Below, in pieces: positions 8,656 to 17,430 of a stretch of 64,000 nucleotides of DNA. The stretch's first letter is position 1. The number at the start of each line of letters is the position of its first letter. Origin of the DNA: Prevotella sp. (GTDB taxonomy: Bacteria; Bacteroidota; Bacteroidia; Bacteroidales; Bacteroidaceae); contig JAEEQB010000010.1 in NCBI GenBank assembly GCA_016285075.1, positions 31,010 through 95,009 on the forward strand, written 5' to 3'. The notes below the pieces were generated by a model, which was given only the letters and a program-made list of their open reading frames with translations, ran no database searches and was not told the origin of the DNA. The position numbers were made by a program, and so were the translations under genes.

Positions 8656-9948
8656 AGGGTCAAGCTGGAAGATGTCGATGAAGAACTGGTAGACGGCCTG
8701 CCTTTTGTTTGGCCCGAAGTCGTGGCCCTCGTCGGGCAGGTGAACGTTGCGCACGCGTTCGCCTGCGCCATAGAAGCCGTAGATGCGCTGCAGGAAGGGA
8801 TATTCCAGTTGGGGCGTGGTGGAAGTCCAGTCGCCGCCGTCGCTGACCAGCAGCAGCGGCCTCGGGGCTATGACGGCAGCGAGCTCGGCCTCGCAGGTGC
8901 CGCCGCCCGCCAGCTGCACAGGCATGCCGCTCTCGCAGGGGCAGCCGCCGTCGAAATGGCTCGCCACATGAACCACGGGTGCTGAGGCGGTGATGCGGCT
9001 GTCGAGCAGTGAGAGCAGCACGGTGTGGGTGCCGCCGCCGCTGCCGCCGCAGGCTGCCACGCGGGTGGTATCGATATCGTTGCGCGCGGAGAGCATATAG
9101 TCCAGGAGCCTGAGTCCGCAGGCGGCCTGGAAGACATGGGCACGGGGCGTGTGGTGGTCGCCCACCTCGGCTGCCGACTGACCGTAACCGTAGAGGTCGA
9201 AGTCGACACAGATGGCTCCCATGCGGGCGAGGGTGGCCAGCCGCTGCTGCTCGTCGGCACGGTAGCGAGAAGGCCAGTGGCCGTCGGGACAGATAATGAG
9301 GGGGAAGCCGCTGCGGAAACGGGGGTCACGGCGGTAACGGCGGGTATCGGGGCTGTAGATGGTGCCGAAGACGTGCTGGCCGGGGGTGAGCTCGAGACAG
9401 ATGTTCTGGGTGGTGTAGCCGTCGTGACGGCGCACGGCCGAGAGCAGCGGACGCGGACTGGGCACGCAGGAGTCGAGGAAGGCATCGATGGCCAGCAGCC
9501 GACGCACGTCCTGCCTGAGCAGGGCACGGCGCTGCTCCCACTGCTGCTCATTGCTGTAAAGGGAGGACAGGTAACGGAGCAGCTGGCGTCCCTCGTCCTC
9601 ATGGCGGCGCGCGTACTCATAGCGCTTGATCTTGTAGAGGTTGCCGCTCTGCTTCCACCAGTTCCAGTCGAAGTGCTTGCAGATGTTGTCGAGCGTCTGC
9701 TCAAGGGAATAGGGACGTATGCGGAAGTCGGCATAGGTAAGGGTGACGCCGGCGGTGTCGACATTGGCGTCGAACTTGAACCTGACGTTGAACCGACGTG
9801 CTACGTCTTCCATCACCCGGCTCACAGGGCGACGGTACTGGGTCTCATAGGTCTGGGCAGATAGGTGGAAGGAGGAAAGGTGCTGCCCGGGAAGGAACGG
9901 GAAGAGGAGGAGGAACACCCCCACGGCCCTGTAGAATCTCGTTTTCAT
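8590..9948 (-). CDS. Secreted STN-like domain fused to an alpha/beta-hydrolase (esterase family)
   Basis: A 452-residue protein with a signal peptide (FYRAVGVFLLLFPFLPGQ region). Residues about 38-112 resemble an STN domain, the secretin/TonB N-terminal short domain normally found on TonB receptors (VRFKFDANVDTAG, YSLEQTLDNICKHFDWNW). The rest is an alpha/beta-hydrolase of the acetyl-xylan-esterase-like type: nucleophile Ser in ACGGSGGGTH, a likely acid in LLLVSDGGDW and His in LPDEGHDFG. Related esterases deacetylate plant polysaccharides. It is the second gene after the large glycosidase (22-bp gap) and overlaps the GH76 gene tail to tail. The hydrolase part is well supported; the STN part is a weaker judgement. 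Confidence 0.75.
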   Translation of the reverse strand: MKTRFYRAVGVFLLLFPFLPGQHLSSFHLSAQTYETQYRRPVSRVMEDVARRFNVRFKFDANVDTAGVTLTYADFRIRPYSLEQTLDNICKHFDWNWWKQSGNLYKIKRYEYARRHEDEGRQLLRYLSSLYSNEQQWEQRRALLRQDVRRLLAIDAFLDSCVPSPRPLLSAVRRHDGYTTQNICLELTPGQHVFGTIYSPDTRRYRRDPRFRSGFPLIICPDGHWPSRYRADEQQRLATLARMGAICVDFDLYGYGQSAAEVGDHHTPRAHVFQAACGLRLLDYMLSARNDIDTTRVAACGGSGGGTHTVLLSLLDSRITASAPVVHVASHFDGGCPCESGMPVQLAGGGTCEAELAAVIAPRPLLLVSDGGDWTSTTPQLEYPFLQRIYGFYGAGERVRNVHLPDEGHDFGPNKRQAVYQFFIDIFQLDPSQLDESRVTILPEEQLRSKGM

Positions 9949-9970
9949 ATCGATGGTCTGTTATCTGTTG

Positions 9971-12900
9971 TCATTGATTAACTGTCAATTTCCCCAAGTC
10001 GTTGCGTCGGGCTGCCACATGGCCGTCGACAAGAAGGGTGAGGCCTGAGCCCTGATGGTAACGCTGGCCGTCGCGATCCCAGACGATGGTGAGCACGTGG
10101 CCTCGGTAGCCGATGCCGTCGAGACAGAAGTAGTCCCACTGGTCTTGTGGCAGGAGAGGACTGACCACAATGCTGCCATCGGGCTGTGGACGGAGGCCGC
10201 AGATGCCTGTGATGACCAGGTCGTTGAAGGTGGAGTGGTTGTAGTAGCGGCTACGTTCGCGGTCGCCCATGAGCCAGGCGCCAGTGGTTTCATCGAGGTA
10301 CTCGCCTATATAGGGGCGTCCTCGGTGATGATGGCTGGCGGCATAGAGTAGCATCTGGCGGAAGAAGGTGTTGGTGAGGATGGTGTCATGGGGCTGGTGT
10401 GGCCTGAGGTTCAGGAGGTTGGCCAGTGATGTGAGGGTTTGCGAGGTGGCGAACGGCCAGATGGCACCGTCCCATTCGCATTTGCCCACGCCATGAGTGC
10501 GGAACTGCGGATGGCGGCGCTCGGCGGTGGTGAGGCCGTAGGGGGCGGCAAAGCCCTGTTCGAGGGTGAGCTGCTGCCAGGCGACATCGTAGCTGGAGTC
10601 GGGAAGGTCGAAATACCAGGGCAGGTATCCTATGGCTTCGCGCACCTGTGCCAGGGTGTCGCCACGCAAGGTCTCGAAGAACTGGTGGCGGGGGTTCCAA
10701 AGCCTTGTGAGCATGAGGTGTGCCAAGGTGTCGGCTTTTTGGGCGTAGAGCGCGGCCTGCGTATGGTTGCCTGTCATGCGATTCATGGCAGCAAGCGCAC
10801 GGGCGTTGCCGAACATATAGCTGTTGATGGTGGGACGGGCATACTGTTTTTTCCTACCGCCGCTGATGCTCTCTTCCATGCCATCCTGTACGTCACCCTG
10901 CCAGTAAAGCCCTGAAGGCAGGCGGTTGGTGCGTTCCCAACGTGCATATTCCTCCTCGAGACGTGGTTTGAGACTCACGAGGAAAGCGGTGTCGCCCTGT
11001 ACGTTGAACAGCTGCTGGACGGCATAGGGGTTCCAGCTGGAGAAACGGTTCATGCGCTCCATGGGCTGCCCGTCGTTGCCAAAGTACCAGGTGCGCAGGA
11101 TCTGGTGAAGATAGGTGGTGTCGCGCAGCCACCGGCTTTCCATGACATGATGGCCGATGGCGCAGGCGATGAGGTTGTAACGGTCGGCATAGGACCGTGG
11201 TACGAGAAACTCTGTCATGCCATAGCCCACGGGAGTGCGCTTGATGTGTTTGCGAAGGGTCCACCAGCGATAATAATAGATCTCGCGGAAGTCGTCGTCG
11301 GGGCAGTCGAACAGCGGGATGTTCCGTCGCATCCAACTAGAGGATTCTGCATTAGGGATGGTGGTTACGATGTTTTCGTCCTCCATCGCATTGAAATGCT
11401 CGGCATAATGGGCGAAGTCGTCGTACCTCAGGACGGCAGCCGAGGCATCGGCATCGAGCGAACGTGAGGTGACACGTGCAACACGGAAGGTTGCCACCTC
11501 GGACACGGCATCGGCCAGAGGCATGTCGAAATCCTGGTCGGCAGGGGTGTTGATGTCGGGCTGGCTGAACAGCGGGCCTGTGCGGAAAACGATGCGGGAG
11601 ATGCTCTCCACAGGTGTGTCGAACTGCCGCTCGCAGGCTTTCTTGCCGTTGAGATAGTAGACGGCACGATGGAGCGAGGCAGAGAGCACAGCCCTGACGT
11701 GATAGGTGGTACCTGGCTCGTAGCGGCGCAGCAGGGTGCCGAAACGTGCACCGCCCTTTACACGGATGGAGGCCGTGGAGTCGACCACGATACGAGAGCA
11801 GACGTTTCCACCGTCGTCGAGGAATTCTATATCCAGCTCGCCGTGGCCGGTCTGTGCTGCGCTGAGGTCAAACTCAACCTCGAGCTCTTTGGTATGAGGA
11901 ATAATACGCTCGGCCTTGGCATAGTCGTAAGGATCGCTGTCGGAGAGGGTGAGTACGCCATCGCTGAAGACAATAGGACACAGACGGGGGACATATAGGT
12001 TCCAATCGGCGAGATTGTCCAGATGAGCATGGGTTGTGGCGTTCTGGCGTACGGGGACAGGGATTCTCGACACCCATATATCCTCCTTGTTGTTGGAATA
12101 GGCCACCCAGAGGCTGCTGTCGTTTGGTATACCGTTGCTTTCCTGGATTCCACGCACATACTGCGGACCGTAGCTTTTGAATTGGCCGCCATGCCTGAGA
12201 GGTGTTACCTCTCCGTTGACGAGGTTCAGAGTGGTATACTCGAGTCCGTCCCGGCTCAGCGAGATGGCGAGAGGCCAGCGGTATTCCGAGGGATTATAGA
12301 CTGTGGCATATGTGCCGTCAGTGAGCCGCTGCCCCCATATCTTCGCATTGCTGTTGACGAAGCCTGGTGCACGGTCGCAGCCTAGGTTGCCGTTCATGTC
12401 GACAAGCCGCCAGGTGTTCCCGCCATCGGCCGAGAGACTCGTCACCGCATGCTTCCACAGCGCCACTTTACGGCCATCGGGCAACGTATAGCCTGAGAAT
12501 GCCTTATAGGGCTTGTCCAGGGGGATGAGCTTGTCGCCACGGTCGGCCTCCTCCACCCACTGCATGCGCTGCATGGGGTCTGCCACCATGGCATCGACAG
12601 CGGCGACAAATGCCTTGTCCTTTGAACGCTTGTAGTAGGGATAGATGGTGTTCCGCTCATTGAATTGATGGTTGTAATAGACGAAGTAGACAGGGCCGAA
12701 CGTGCCGTCCTTCTTCACCTCTCGCACCACGCGGCCTATACCGTTGCCGTCGTTGGGATCGTCTTTCATGGTCAGGCAGATGCCGTAATTGCCAGTGGCA
12801 ATCAGCTTGCCGTTAGGTGCTACATACCACCCTACGCGCTGATGCATGACGGCTTTCAGGTTGTGGGCGGCAGGAAAGTCCTTGCCTGCCTTCGTCCAGC

Positions 12901-14101
12901 CTTCCGGCACTGGATAGGGAGGGAAGAGCTCCACGGCGTCCGACCATTTGTAGCCGTCTTCGGATGTCTGCATGACGGTCTTGCCGGGAGCCTCATGCTC
13001 GTGGCGGGGATCTGTCAGATAGTGCAGGTAGAACTTCCCGTTCCAATAGGCTATCATCGGCTGATGGTTATAGGTCCAGGGCTTCTTGCCACGCATGGTC
13101 TGGATAGTATGGACACCCACCACGGGCTTCAGGCCGCCGTCGTGACGTTCCGGACGCGCAATGGTCGTGCCTGTATAGTGAACCACATCGCGGTTGTACT
13201 TCTTCAGACCTTCCACCAACTGCTCGTCGGCCATGAATACCGTGCCGTGCTTATGACCTACGGGAAAAGAGACGGTGCCCGTCTGGTCCTGAAAGGTCTT
13301 GAAGTCTTTCGTACGGTGGGCGCCATAGATCCTGTGGCGATAGGAGTCGTAATAGATGTAATACCATTCGCCCACTTTCGCCGTACTCGGTCCCTCGGTG
13401 AACGACTCTGTGAAAGGCTCTGAGGCAGCACCCCAAGGACCATAAGGTGAGCGGGAAAACGCTACCTTGATGTTACGCATAGGACGGGAGTTGTCTTTCA
13501 CCACCATCACATAGTCATCCTTGGCGCGCTTCACCAGCGTGGCATCGATGGCAGAGAACCCCGGGTCGTAGAACAACTTCGCCGCAGAGAAACGTTGGAA
13601 GTCCTTTGTAGTCATGTAGTATAGCCGATGGTTGTTCTTGGGGTCCTCCTGATAATCAGGGAAACGGCCTGGCACACAGGAAGCCCACACTATCAGAAAC
13701 TGGCGGCGCACATCGTCATAGAACAGCTCGGGCGCCCAGGTGTTAACTGTGGTGGTATCCATGCCCGTGGAGACAAACCGCTGGGGACTCCAATGTATCA
13801 GGTCACGGGAGGAGGAATAGCCAAAGCCACGATCACCACGCCAAGAAGATGTCCAAACCAAATGGAAAGTGCCGTCAGGTCCGCGGACGATAGAAGGGTC
13901 GCGCATCACATGCTGAAGGCCTACCGCAGGACGCAGGAACACGCCCTCGATGGAGTCCCATTTTACACCGTCCTCGCTGTATATAAACCGCAAGCCCTCC
14001 GTGGCTGGCTCATGGAAAGAAGTAGACACATAGATATTCTTCGCCGCAAGCGTGACGAAGCAAACGGCTAACAAGGCCGCCAATAGGCTTCTTTTATGCA
14101 T
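9971..14101 (-). CDS. Giant multi-catalytic glycosidase: GH43-like propeller, second sialidase-like propeller, beta-sandwich, six-hairpin domain (possible GH143-GH142)
   Basis: A 1376-residue exported protein (signal MHKRSLLAALLAVCFVTLA). Residues about 22-300 are a GH43-like five-blade propeller: MRDPSIVRG, TWAPELFYDD, AIDATLVK and EGPSTAKVGEWYYIYYD. Residues about 330-690 are a second, sialidase-like propeller starting YNHQPMIAYWNGKFYLHY. A LamG-like sandwich follows (about 715-870). The last 470 residues are a six-hairpin MGH1/GH63-like domain (YYYRWWTLRKHIKRTP, YLPWYFDLP, CEWDGAIWPFATSQTL). Family knowledge: BT1020 of B. thetaiotaomicron combines a GH143 DHA-hydrolase and a GH142 beta-L-arabinofuranosidase for RG-II. 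The last three parts fit that plan, with a GH43-like module added in front. This mapping is inference; the module order is seen. Confidence 0.7.
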   Translation of the reverse strand: MHKRSLLAALLAVCFVTLAAKNIYVSTSFHEPATEGLRFIYSEDGVKWDSIEGVFLRPAVGLQHVMRDPSIVRGPDGTFHLVWTSSWRGDRGFGYSSSRDLIHWSPQRFVSTGMDTTTVNTWAPELFYDDVRRQFLIVWASCVPGRFPDYQEDPKNNHRLYYMTTKDFQRFSAAKLFYDPGFSAIDATLVKRAKDDYVMVVKDNSRPMRNIKVAFSRSPYGPWGAASEPFTESFTEGPSTAKVGEWYYIYYDSYRHRIYGAHRTKDFKTFQDQTGTVSFPVGHKHGTVFMADEQLVEGLKKYNRDVVHYTGTTIARPERHDGGLKPVVGVHTIQTMRGKKPWTYNHQPMIAYWNGKFYLHYLTDPRHEHEAPGKTVMQTSEDGYKWSDAVELFPPYPVPEGWTKAGKDFPAAHNLKAVMHQRVGWYVAPNGKLIATGNYGICLTMKDDPNDGNGIGRVVREVKKDGTFGPVYFVYYNHQFNERNTIYPYYKRSKDKAFVAAVDAMVADPMQRMQWVEEADRGDKLIPLDKPYKAFSGYTLPDGRKVALWKHAVTSLSADGGNTWRLVDMNGNLGCDRAPGFVNSNAKIWGQRLTDGTYATVYNPSEYRWPLAISLSRDGLEYTTLNLVNGEVTPLRHGGQFKSYGPQYVRGIQESNGIPNDSSLWVAYSNNKEDIWVSRIPVPVRQNATTHAHLDNLADWNLYVPRLCPIVFSDGVLTLSDSDPYDYAKAERIIPHTKELEVEFDLSAAQTGHGELDIEFLDDGGNVCSRIVVDSTASIRVKGGARFGTLLRRYEPGTTYHVRAVLSASLHRAVYYLNGKKACERQFDTPVESISRIVFRTGPLFSQPDINTPADQDFDMPLADAVSEVATFRVARVTSRSLDADASAAVLRYDDFAHYAEHFNAMEDENIVTTIPNAESSSWMRRNIPLFDCPDDDFREIYYYRWWTLRKHIKRTPVGYGMTEFLVPRSYADRYNLIACAIGHHVMESRWLRDTTYLHQILRTWYFGNDGQPMERMNRFSSWNPYAVQQLFNVQGDTAFLVSLKPRLEEEYARWERTNRLPSGLYWQGDVQDGMEESISGGRKKQYARPTINSYMFGNARALAAMNRMTGNHTQAALYAQKADTLAHLMLTRLWNPRHQFFETLRGDTLAQVREAIGYLPWYFDLPDSSYDVAWQQLTLEQGFAAPYGLTTAERRHPQFRTHGVGKCEWDGAIWPFATSQTLTSLANLLNLRPHQPHDTILTNTFFRQMLLYAASHHHRGRPYIGEYLDETTGAWLMGDRERSRYYNHSTFNDLVITGICGLRPQPDGSIVVSPLLPQDQWDYFCLDGIGYRGHVLTIVWDRDGQRYHQGSGLTLLVDGHVAARRNDLGKLTVNQ

Positions 14102-14558
14102 AATAATTGAAAAGTCGGTTTATATAATGACGTACAGTCCTGCTCTTTGTAACTAAAGTTTCCCATCCTTATTAAGGCCTTGGTCATAAGACGCTGAACC
14201 TGTGTCACCTCCTAACCTACTGACGCTAGCGTCACCGCTAAAGACTCGAACTTGTTCGCTTGGCTTGCCTAGAACCGGGGGTTGCGTGTTCCCTCGGCTC
14301 CACGACCGTCGCCAGGTGACATTGGGGGGCGTCGTCACTTTAGTCAATCGTTCTTGATGCAAGTGACGATGAACCTATCCCCGTGTCACCCCATGGAGCT
14401 CATCCGCTCGTTAAGTGAACGTTGCTCACTCGGCATGTCAACTGCAGTGACTCGGCATGAGAACAGCATCGTGAACGGGAGCGAAAAAGCTGCTGGCCAT
14501 GGGCATGGCCGTGAAGCTCGACGGACTGGGCTTCTTCGAGCCCACGGCCGAGGCCAAC
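14102..14558. other. Intergenic region with a possible HU-like gene relic
   Basis: No intact gene. In the frame of 14475-14558 the translation gives AMGMAVKLDGLGFFEPTAEA. This resembles the core of short HU-type DNA-binding proteins (compare KIRLAGIGIFKVG in the HU-like gene at 51144). It is bounded upstream by an in-frame stop (14472) and is interrupted downstream by the REP-like palindrome at 14559. The remaining 370 bases show nothing recognisable. The relic call is weak because only about 25 residues remain. Confidence 0.25.
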
Positions 14559-14631
14559 AGAATCAAGGGGACAGGTTTTTGAATGAAACCATAAAATGGA
14601 TTTCACTTCAAAAACCTGTCCCCTTGATTCT
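14559..14631. repeat. REP-like palindrome (GGGGACAGG family), intact copy
   Basis: AGAATCAAGGGGACAGG at 14559-14575 is mirrored by CCTGTCCCCTTGATTCT at 14615-14631. Inner arms GTTTTTGAA / TTCAAAAAC and TGAAACCAT / ATGGATTTCA extend the hairpin almost to its centre. The same unit, with a G-for-A variant in the arm, makes up the composite element at 3699-3830. Confidence 0.85.
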
Positions 14632-14781
14632 TTGCCTTGCTAGCGGCCAAAGGTCGAGCGCATAGTCCGAAGTTAGTTCATTTAATAAGAAAAGCTCTGC
14701 GAAGCCAGGGTAACAGGGAAAAAAAGAGAGTTTTTCTCTTAAACTTTGTTGTATTTGCTGGGTAAAGTTTCCCTGTTTTCC

Positions 14782-14800
14782 GCAAATTTATTAAATTTGC
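14782..14800 (+). promoter_or_regulatory. Palindromic double -7 element
   Basis: GCAAATTTA-T-TAAATTTGC is a perfect 9-bp dyad. The right half is a plus-strand TAAATTTGC box about 90 bases before the DUF2271 gene, and the left half is the same box on the minus strand. No clear TTTG at -33 is present. Confidence 0.5.
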
Positions 14801-14892
14801 AGCATGATATGCTGGACGTTGGTTCCCCTCACCATCCGGCAGCGAGCCAAAACACAAAAATAAATCATTAAACCATAAAAACAAAGACTATC

Positions 14893-15513
14893 ATGATGAA
14901 GCAGAAAAACTTATTCATTGCCGCCCTCGCAGCCGTGTTGCTGGTGGTACCCGTACTAGCCCTCAGTAGTGGCAAGGGTCAGAGCCAGCAAGGAAAGGCA
15001 GCCAAGGCCAAGACCCTTGAAGTGGTGTTCGACTATCAGAAGCAGGCAGGTCCCGGCTCCAACCAGTATGCCGTTTGGATAGAGAACGAGAAGGGAGACG
15101 TCGTCAAGACCCTCTTCGTCACGTCCTACACTACCAAAGGTCGCACCCGTCCCGGAGAGGAACCGATGCGCGGATATGTCAAACGTCCCAACTGTGTGCC
15201 TACGTGGGTGAAGGCCTCGAAGGCGGCAGAGCAGACCGACGAGCAGCTGGATGGCTTCACTGGGGCAACGCCAAAGGCTGGCGGCACACAGACCTTTACG
15301 TGGGACTTTACCGACCAGCAGGGCAAGGCCGTTCCGCAGGGCAGGTACAAGGTCCTGGTGGAAGCCACGCTCTACCAGGCCAGCGACATCGTCTACTCCG
15401 GCACTTTCTCTACGAAAGACAAGGCTGGCGTGATCAAACTCACCTCGACTCTCACAGAGCCCGATGAGACGCACAAGGACATGGTGACCAACGTGAAAGC
15501 CCTGTTGAAATAA
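14893..15513 (+). CDS. Periplasmic DUF2271 protein
   Basis: A 206-residue protein with a signal peptide (LFIAALAAVLLVVPVLAL) and a mature part with two DUF2271 features: the start YAVWIENEKGDVVKTLFVT and the FlgD-like segment TFTWDFTDQQGKAVPQGRYK. DUF2271 proteins are typically encoded with flavin-transfer or PepSY-type redox membrane proteins and are thought to be periplasmic; the exact role is unknown. Here it heads a run of redox and detoxification genes on the same strand (nitroreductase, RidA, aldo/keto reductase). Either of the two adjacent ATGs (14893, 14896) could be the start. Confidence 0.8.
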   Translation: MMKQKNLFIAALAAVLLVVPVLALSSGKGQSQQGKAAKAKTLEVVFDYQKQAGPGSNQYAVWIENEKGDVVKTLFVTSYTTKGRTRPGEEPMRGYVKRPNCVPTWVKASKAAEQTDEQLDGFTGATPKAGGTQTFTWDFTDQQGKAVPQGRYKVLVEATLYQASDIVYSGTFSTKDKAGVIKLTSTLTEPDETHKDMVTNVKALLK

Positions 15514-15556
15514 TGACTATGATCATACCTCGTGTCAGACAATAATCACAAAAACA

Positions 15557-16192
15557 ATGAAGACTATGACAAAGAATTTCGTTTTCAGCGCCGCAATGGC
15601 ACTGTTATCACTGACAAGTTGTTACAATGGCGGCAGCAGCGAGAAAGCCACTGCCACATCACCGTCGTTCGACGAAGTGTTCACCACTCGCAGAAGCGTT
15701 CGCAACTATGATGCCACGAAGAAGATTTCCGAGGCCGAGGTGCGCGAACTGATCAAGGCGGCACAGGATGCACCATCGTGGGCCAATCAGCAGCCGACGA
15801 AGTATTATGTGGCTATTAGCGAGGAGAAGCTGACGGCTGTCCAGGATATGGTTGGCGGCAACAAGGAACGTATCAAGAATGCACCCGTGCTCATTGTCTC
15901 TGCCTTCGAGCGAGGCAAGTCAGGGTTCTTCCAGGGCAGCCAGACCAACGAGGTGGGCGATGGCTGGGGAGCCTACGACAACGGTCTGAGTGACTGCTAC
16001 CTCATCCTGAAAGCCCGCGCCATGGGTTTCGACACGCTCATCATGGGCATGCGCGATGCCGACAAGCTGAGAGAGCTGTTCTCTATCCCCGACAATGAGA
16101 CCATCATGGCCGTCATCGCACTCGGCTACAGGGCTGAGGAGCCTAACCGTCCGGAGAGAAAGAATCTTGATGACGTCGTAAAGTTCTTCTGA
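15557..16192 (+). CDS. Lipoprotein-anchored nitroreductase family oxidoreductase
   Basis: A 211-residue protein with a lipobox (MALLSLTSC, Cys about residue 22), which is unusual because most nitroreductases are cytoplasmic. The FMN-binding fold starts at FTTRRSVRNYD with the Arg-Arg-Ser motif. SWANQQPTKYYV, the glycine-rich region around GWGAYDNGLSDCYLILKARAMGFDT and the C-terminal IALGYRAEEP are typical. It should reduce nitro or quinone substrates with NAD(P)H, but an exported location makes its electron donor unclear. It lies 43 bases after the DUF2271 gene and one base before ridA, so these are probably co-transcribed. Confidence 0.85.
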   Translation: MKTMTKNFVFSAAMALLSLTSCYNGGSSEKATATSPSFDEVFTTRRSVRNYDATKKISEAEVRELIKAAQDAPSWANQQPTKYYVAISEEKLTAVQDMVGGNKERIKNAPVLIVSAFERGKSGFFQGSQTNEVGDGWGAYDNGLSDCYLILKARAMGFDTLIMGMRDADKLRELFSIPDNETIMAVIALGYRAEEPNRPERKNLDDVVKFF

Positions 16193-16193
16193 T

Positions 16194-16574
16194 ATGAGAA
16201 AAGCAATCAATACAACAAAGGCACCCGCTGCCATCGGGCCTTACAGCCAGGCCATCCAAGTAGATAGCCTTGTTTACACTTCAGGGCAGATTCCTATCGC
16301 CCCCGCTACGGGTGCCCTGGTTGAGGGAGGCATCAAGGAGCAGACCCGCCAGGCGCTGCTCAATGTCAAGGCCATCCTTGAAGAGGCTGGTCTGACCATG
16401 CGCGACGTAGTCAAGACAACGGTTTTCATGGCCGACATGAACCACTTCGCCGATATGAATGCCGTCTATGCAGAGTTCTTCACCGGGCACTGTCCTGCAC
16501 GTTCGGCTGTTGCCGTCAAGACTTTGCCCAAGGGTGCATTAGTCGAGATTGAAGCCATTGCCGTCGTATCATGA
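16194..16574 (+). CDS. ridA: RidA family enamine/imine deaminase (copy 1)
   Basis: 126 residues, the full family length. The signature is clear: [21 protein letters not shown] and the C-terminal [21 protein letters not shown] with the Arg that binds the substrate carboxylate. RidA hydrolyses reactive 2-aminoacrylate-type intermediates made by PLP enzymes; it is cytosolic and trimeric. The start is one base after the nitroreductase stop, and its own stop overlaps the next gene by ATGA. A second, very similar copy lies at 59861-60238. Confidence 0.95.
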   Translation: MRKAINTTKAPAAIGPYSQAIQVDSLVYTSGQIPIAPATGALVEGGIKEQTRQALLNVKAILEEAGLTMRDVVKTTVFMADMNHFADMNAVYAEFFTGHCPARSAVAVKTLPKGALVEIEAIAVVS

Positions 16575-17407
16575 TGAATCAGAAGACCATCAGACTCAAT
16601 AACGGTCTGGAGATACCACAGATAGGTGTAGGCACGTGGACTCTTCGCGGAGAGACAGCATGCCGGAATGTACGCCTGGCATTGGAATCGGGGTTCCGTC
16701 ATATCGATACGGCTCAGGGCTATGAGAATGAATCGGAAGTAGGGCAGGGCATCGCCGACAGTGGTGTGCCTCGTGAGGTTGTCTTCATTACTTCGAAGGT
16801 GGCCACGGACATCATGCGACTGGGGCAGGAGGCAGTCCGGCAGTCTATTGAAGAGAGTCTCGCCAAACTGAAGACGAGCTATATAGACCTGCTGCTCATC
16901 CACTGGCCAGTGAAGGACTGCGTGAAGGACACTTGGCAGGTGATGGAGGACTATGTGCGTCAAGGCAAGCTACGTTCCATCGGTGTGAGCAATTTCAACC
17001 GCCATCATCTTGAAGAGCTGCTTGCCTATGCTCAGATCCGTCCTGTCATCAATCAGATAGAGGTGCATCCGCTGATGACGCAGGAGGAGAATATCTCCTT
17101 TAACCACGAACTGGGCATCCAAGTGGAAGCATGGGGACCTTTCGGCCAGGGAGATATTGACGTGGTGGGACACCCCCTGTTGCAGTCGCTGGCTAGGAAA
17201 TACCAGAGAACCGTCTCGCAGATTGTGCTCCGGTGGATTGTCCAGCGCAATCTGATAACCATTCCCCGTGCCAAGCCCAGTCATTTTGCCGAGAATCAGG
17301 AAGTCATGGCCTTTACCATCTCTCATGACGACATGATGGCCATCAGTGGCCTGAACCAGAACCTGCGTTCAAACGTACTCAATGACCCAGAGACTTTCCC
17401 GTGGTAA
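16571..17407 (+). CDS. Aldo/keto reductase
   Basis: 278 residues, the usual AKR size. The catalytic tetrad can be placed: Asp in FRHIDTAQGY, Tyr in QGYENE, Lys in FITSKVA and His in LLLIHWPV. The NADPH-binding end has IPRAKPSHFAEN, slightly altered from the common IPKS. It reduces aldehydes or ketones in the cytosol; the substrate cannot be read from sequence. ATG 16571 overlaps the ridA stop (ATGA); ATG 16574 is an alternative. Part of the redox operon 14893-18492. Confidence 0.92.
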   Translation: MMNQKTIRLNNGLEIPQIGVGTWTLRGETACRNVRLALESGFRHIDTAQGYENESEVGQGIADSGVPREVVFITSKVATDIMRLGQEAVRQSIEESLAKLKTSYIDLLLIHWPVKDCVKDTWQVMEDYVRQGKLRSIGVSNFNRHHLEELLAYAQIRPVINQIEVHPLMTQEENISFNHELGIQVEAWGPFGQGDIDVVGHPLLQSLARKYQRTVSQIVLRWIVQRNLITIPRAKPSHFAENQEVMAFTISHDDMMAISGLNQNLRSNVLNDPETFPW

Positions 17408-17430
17408 ACAGACAGAATCATGAAGATATT

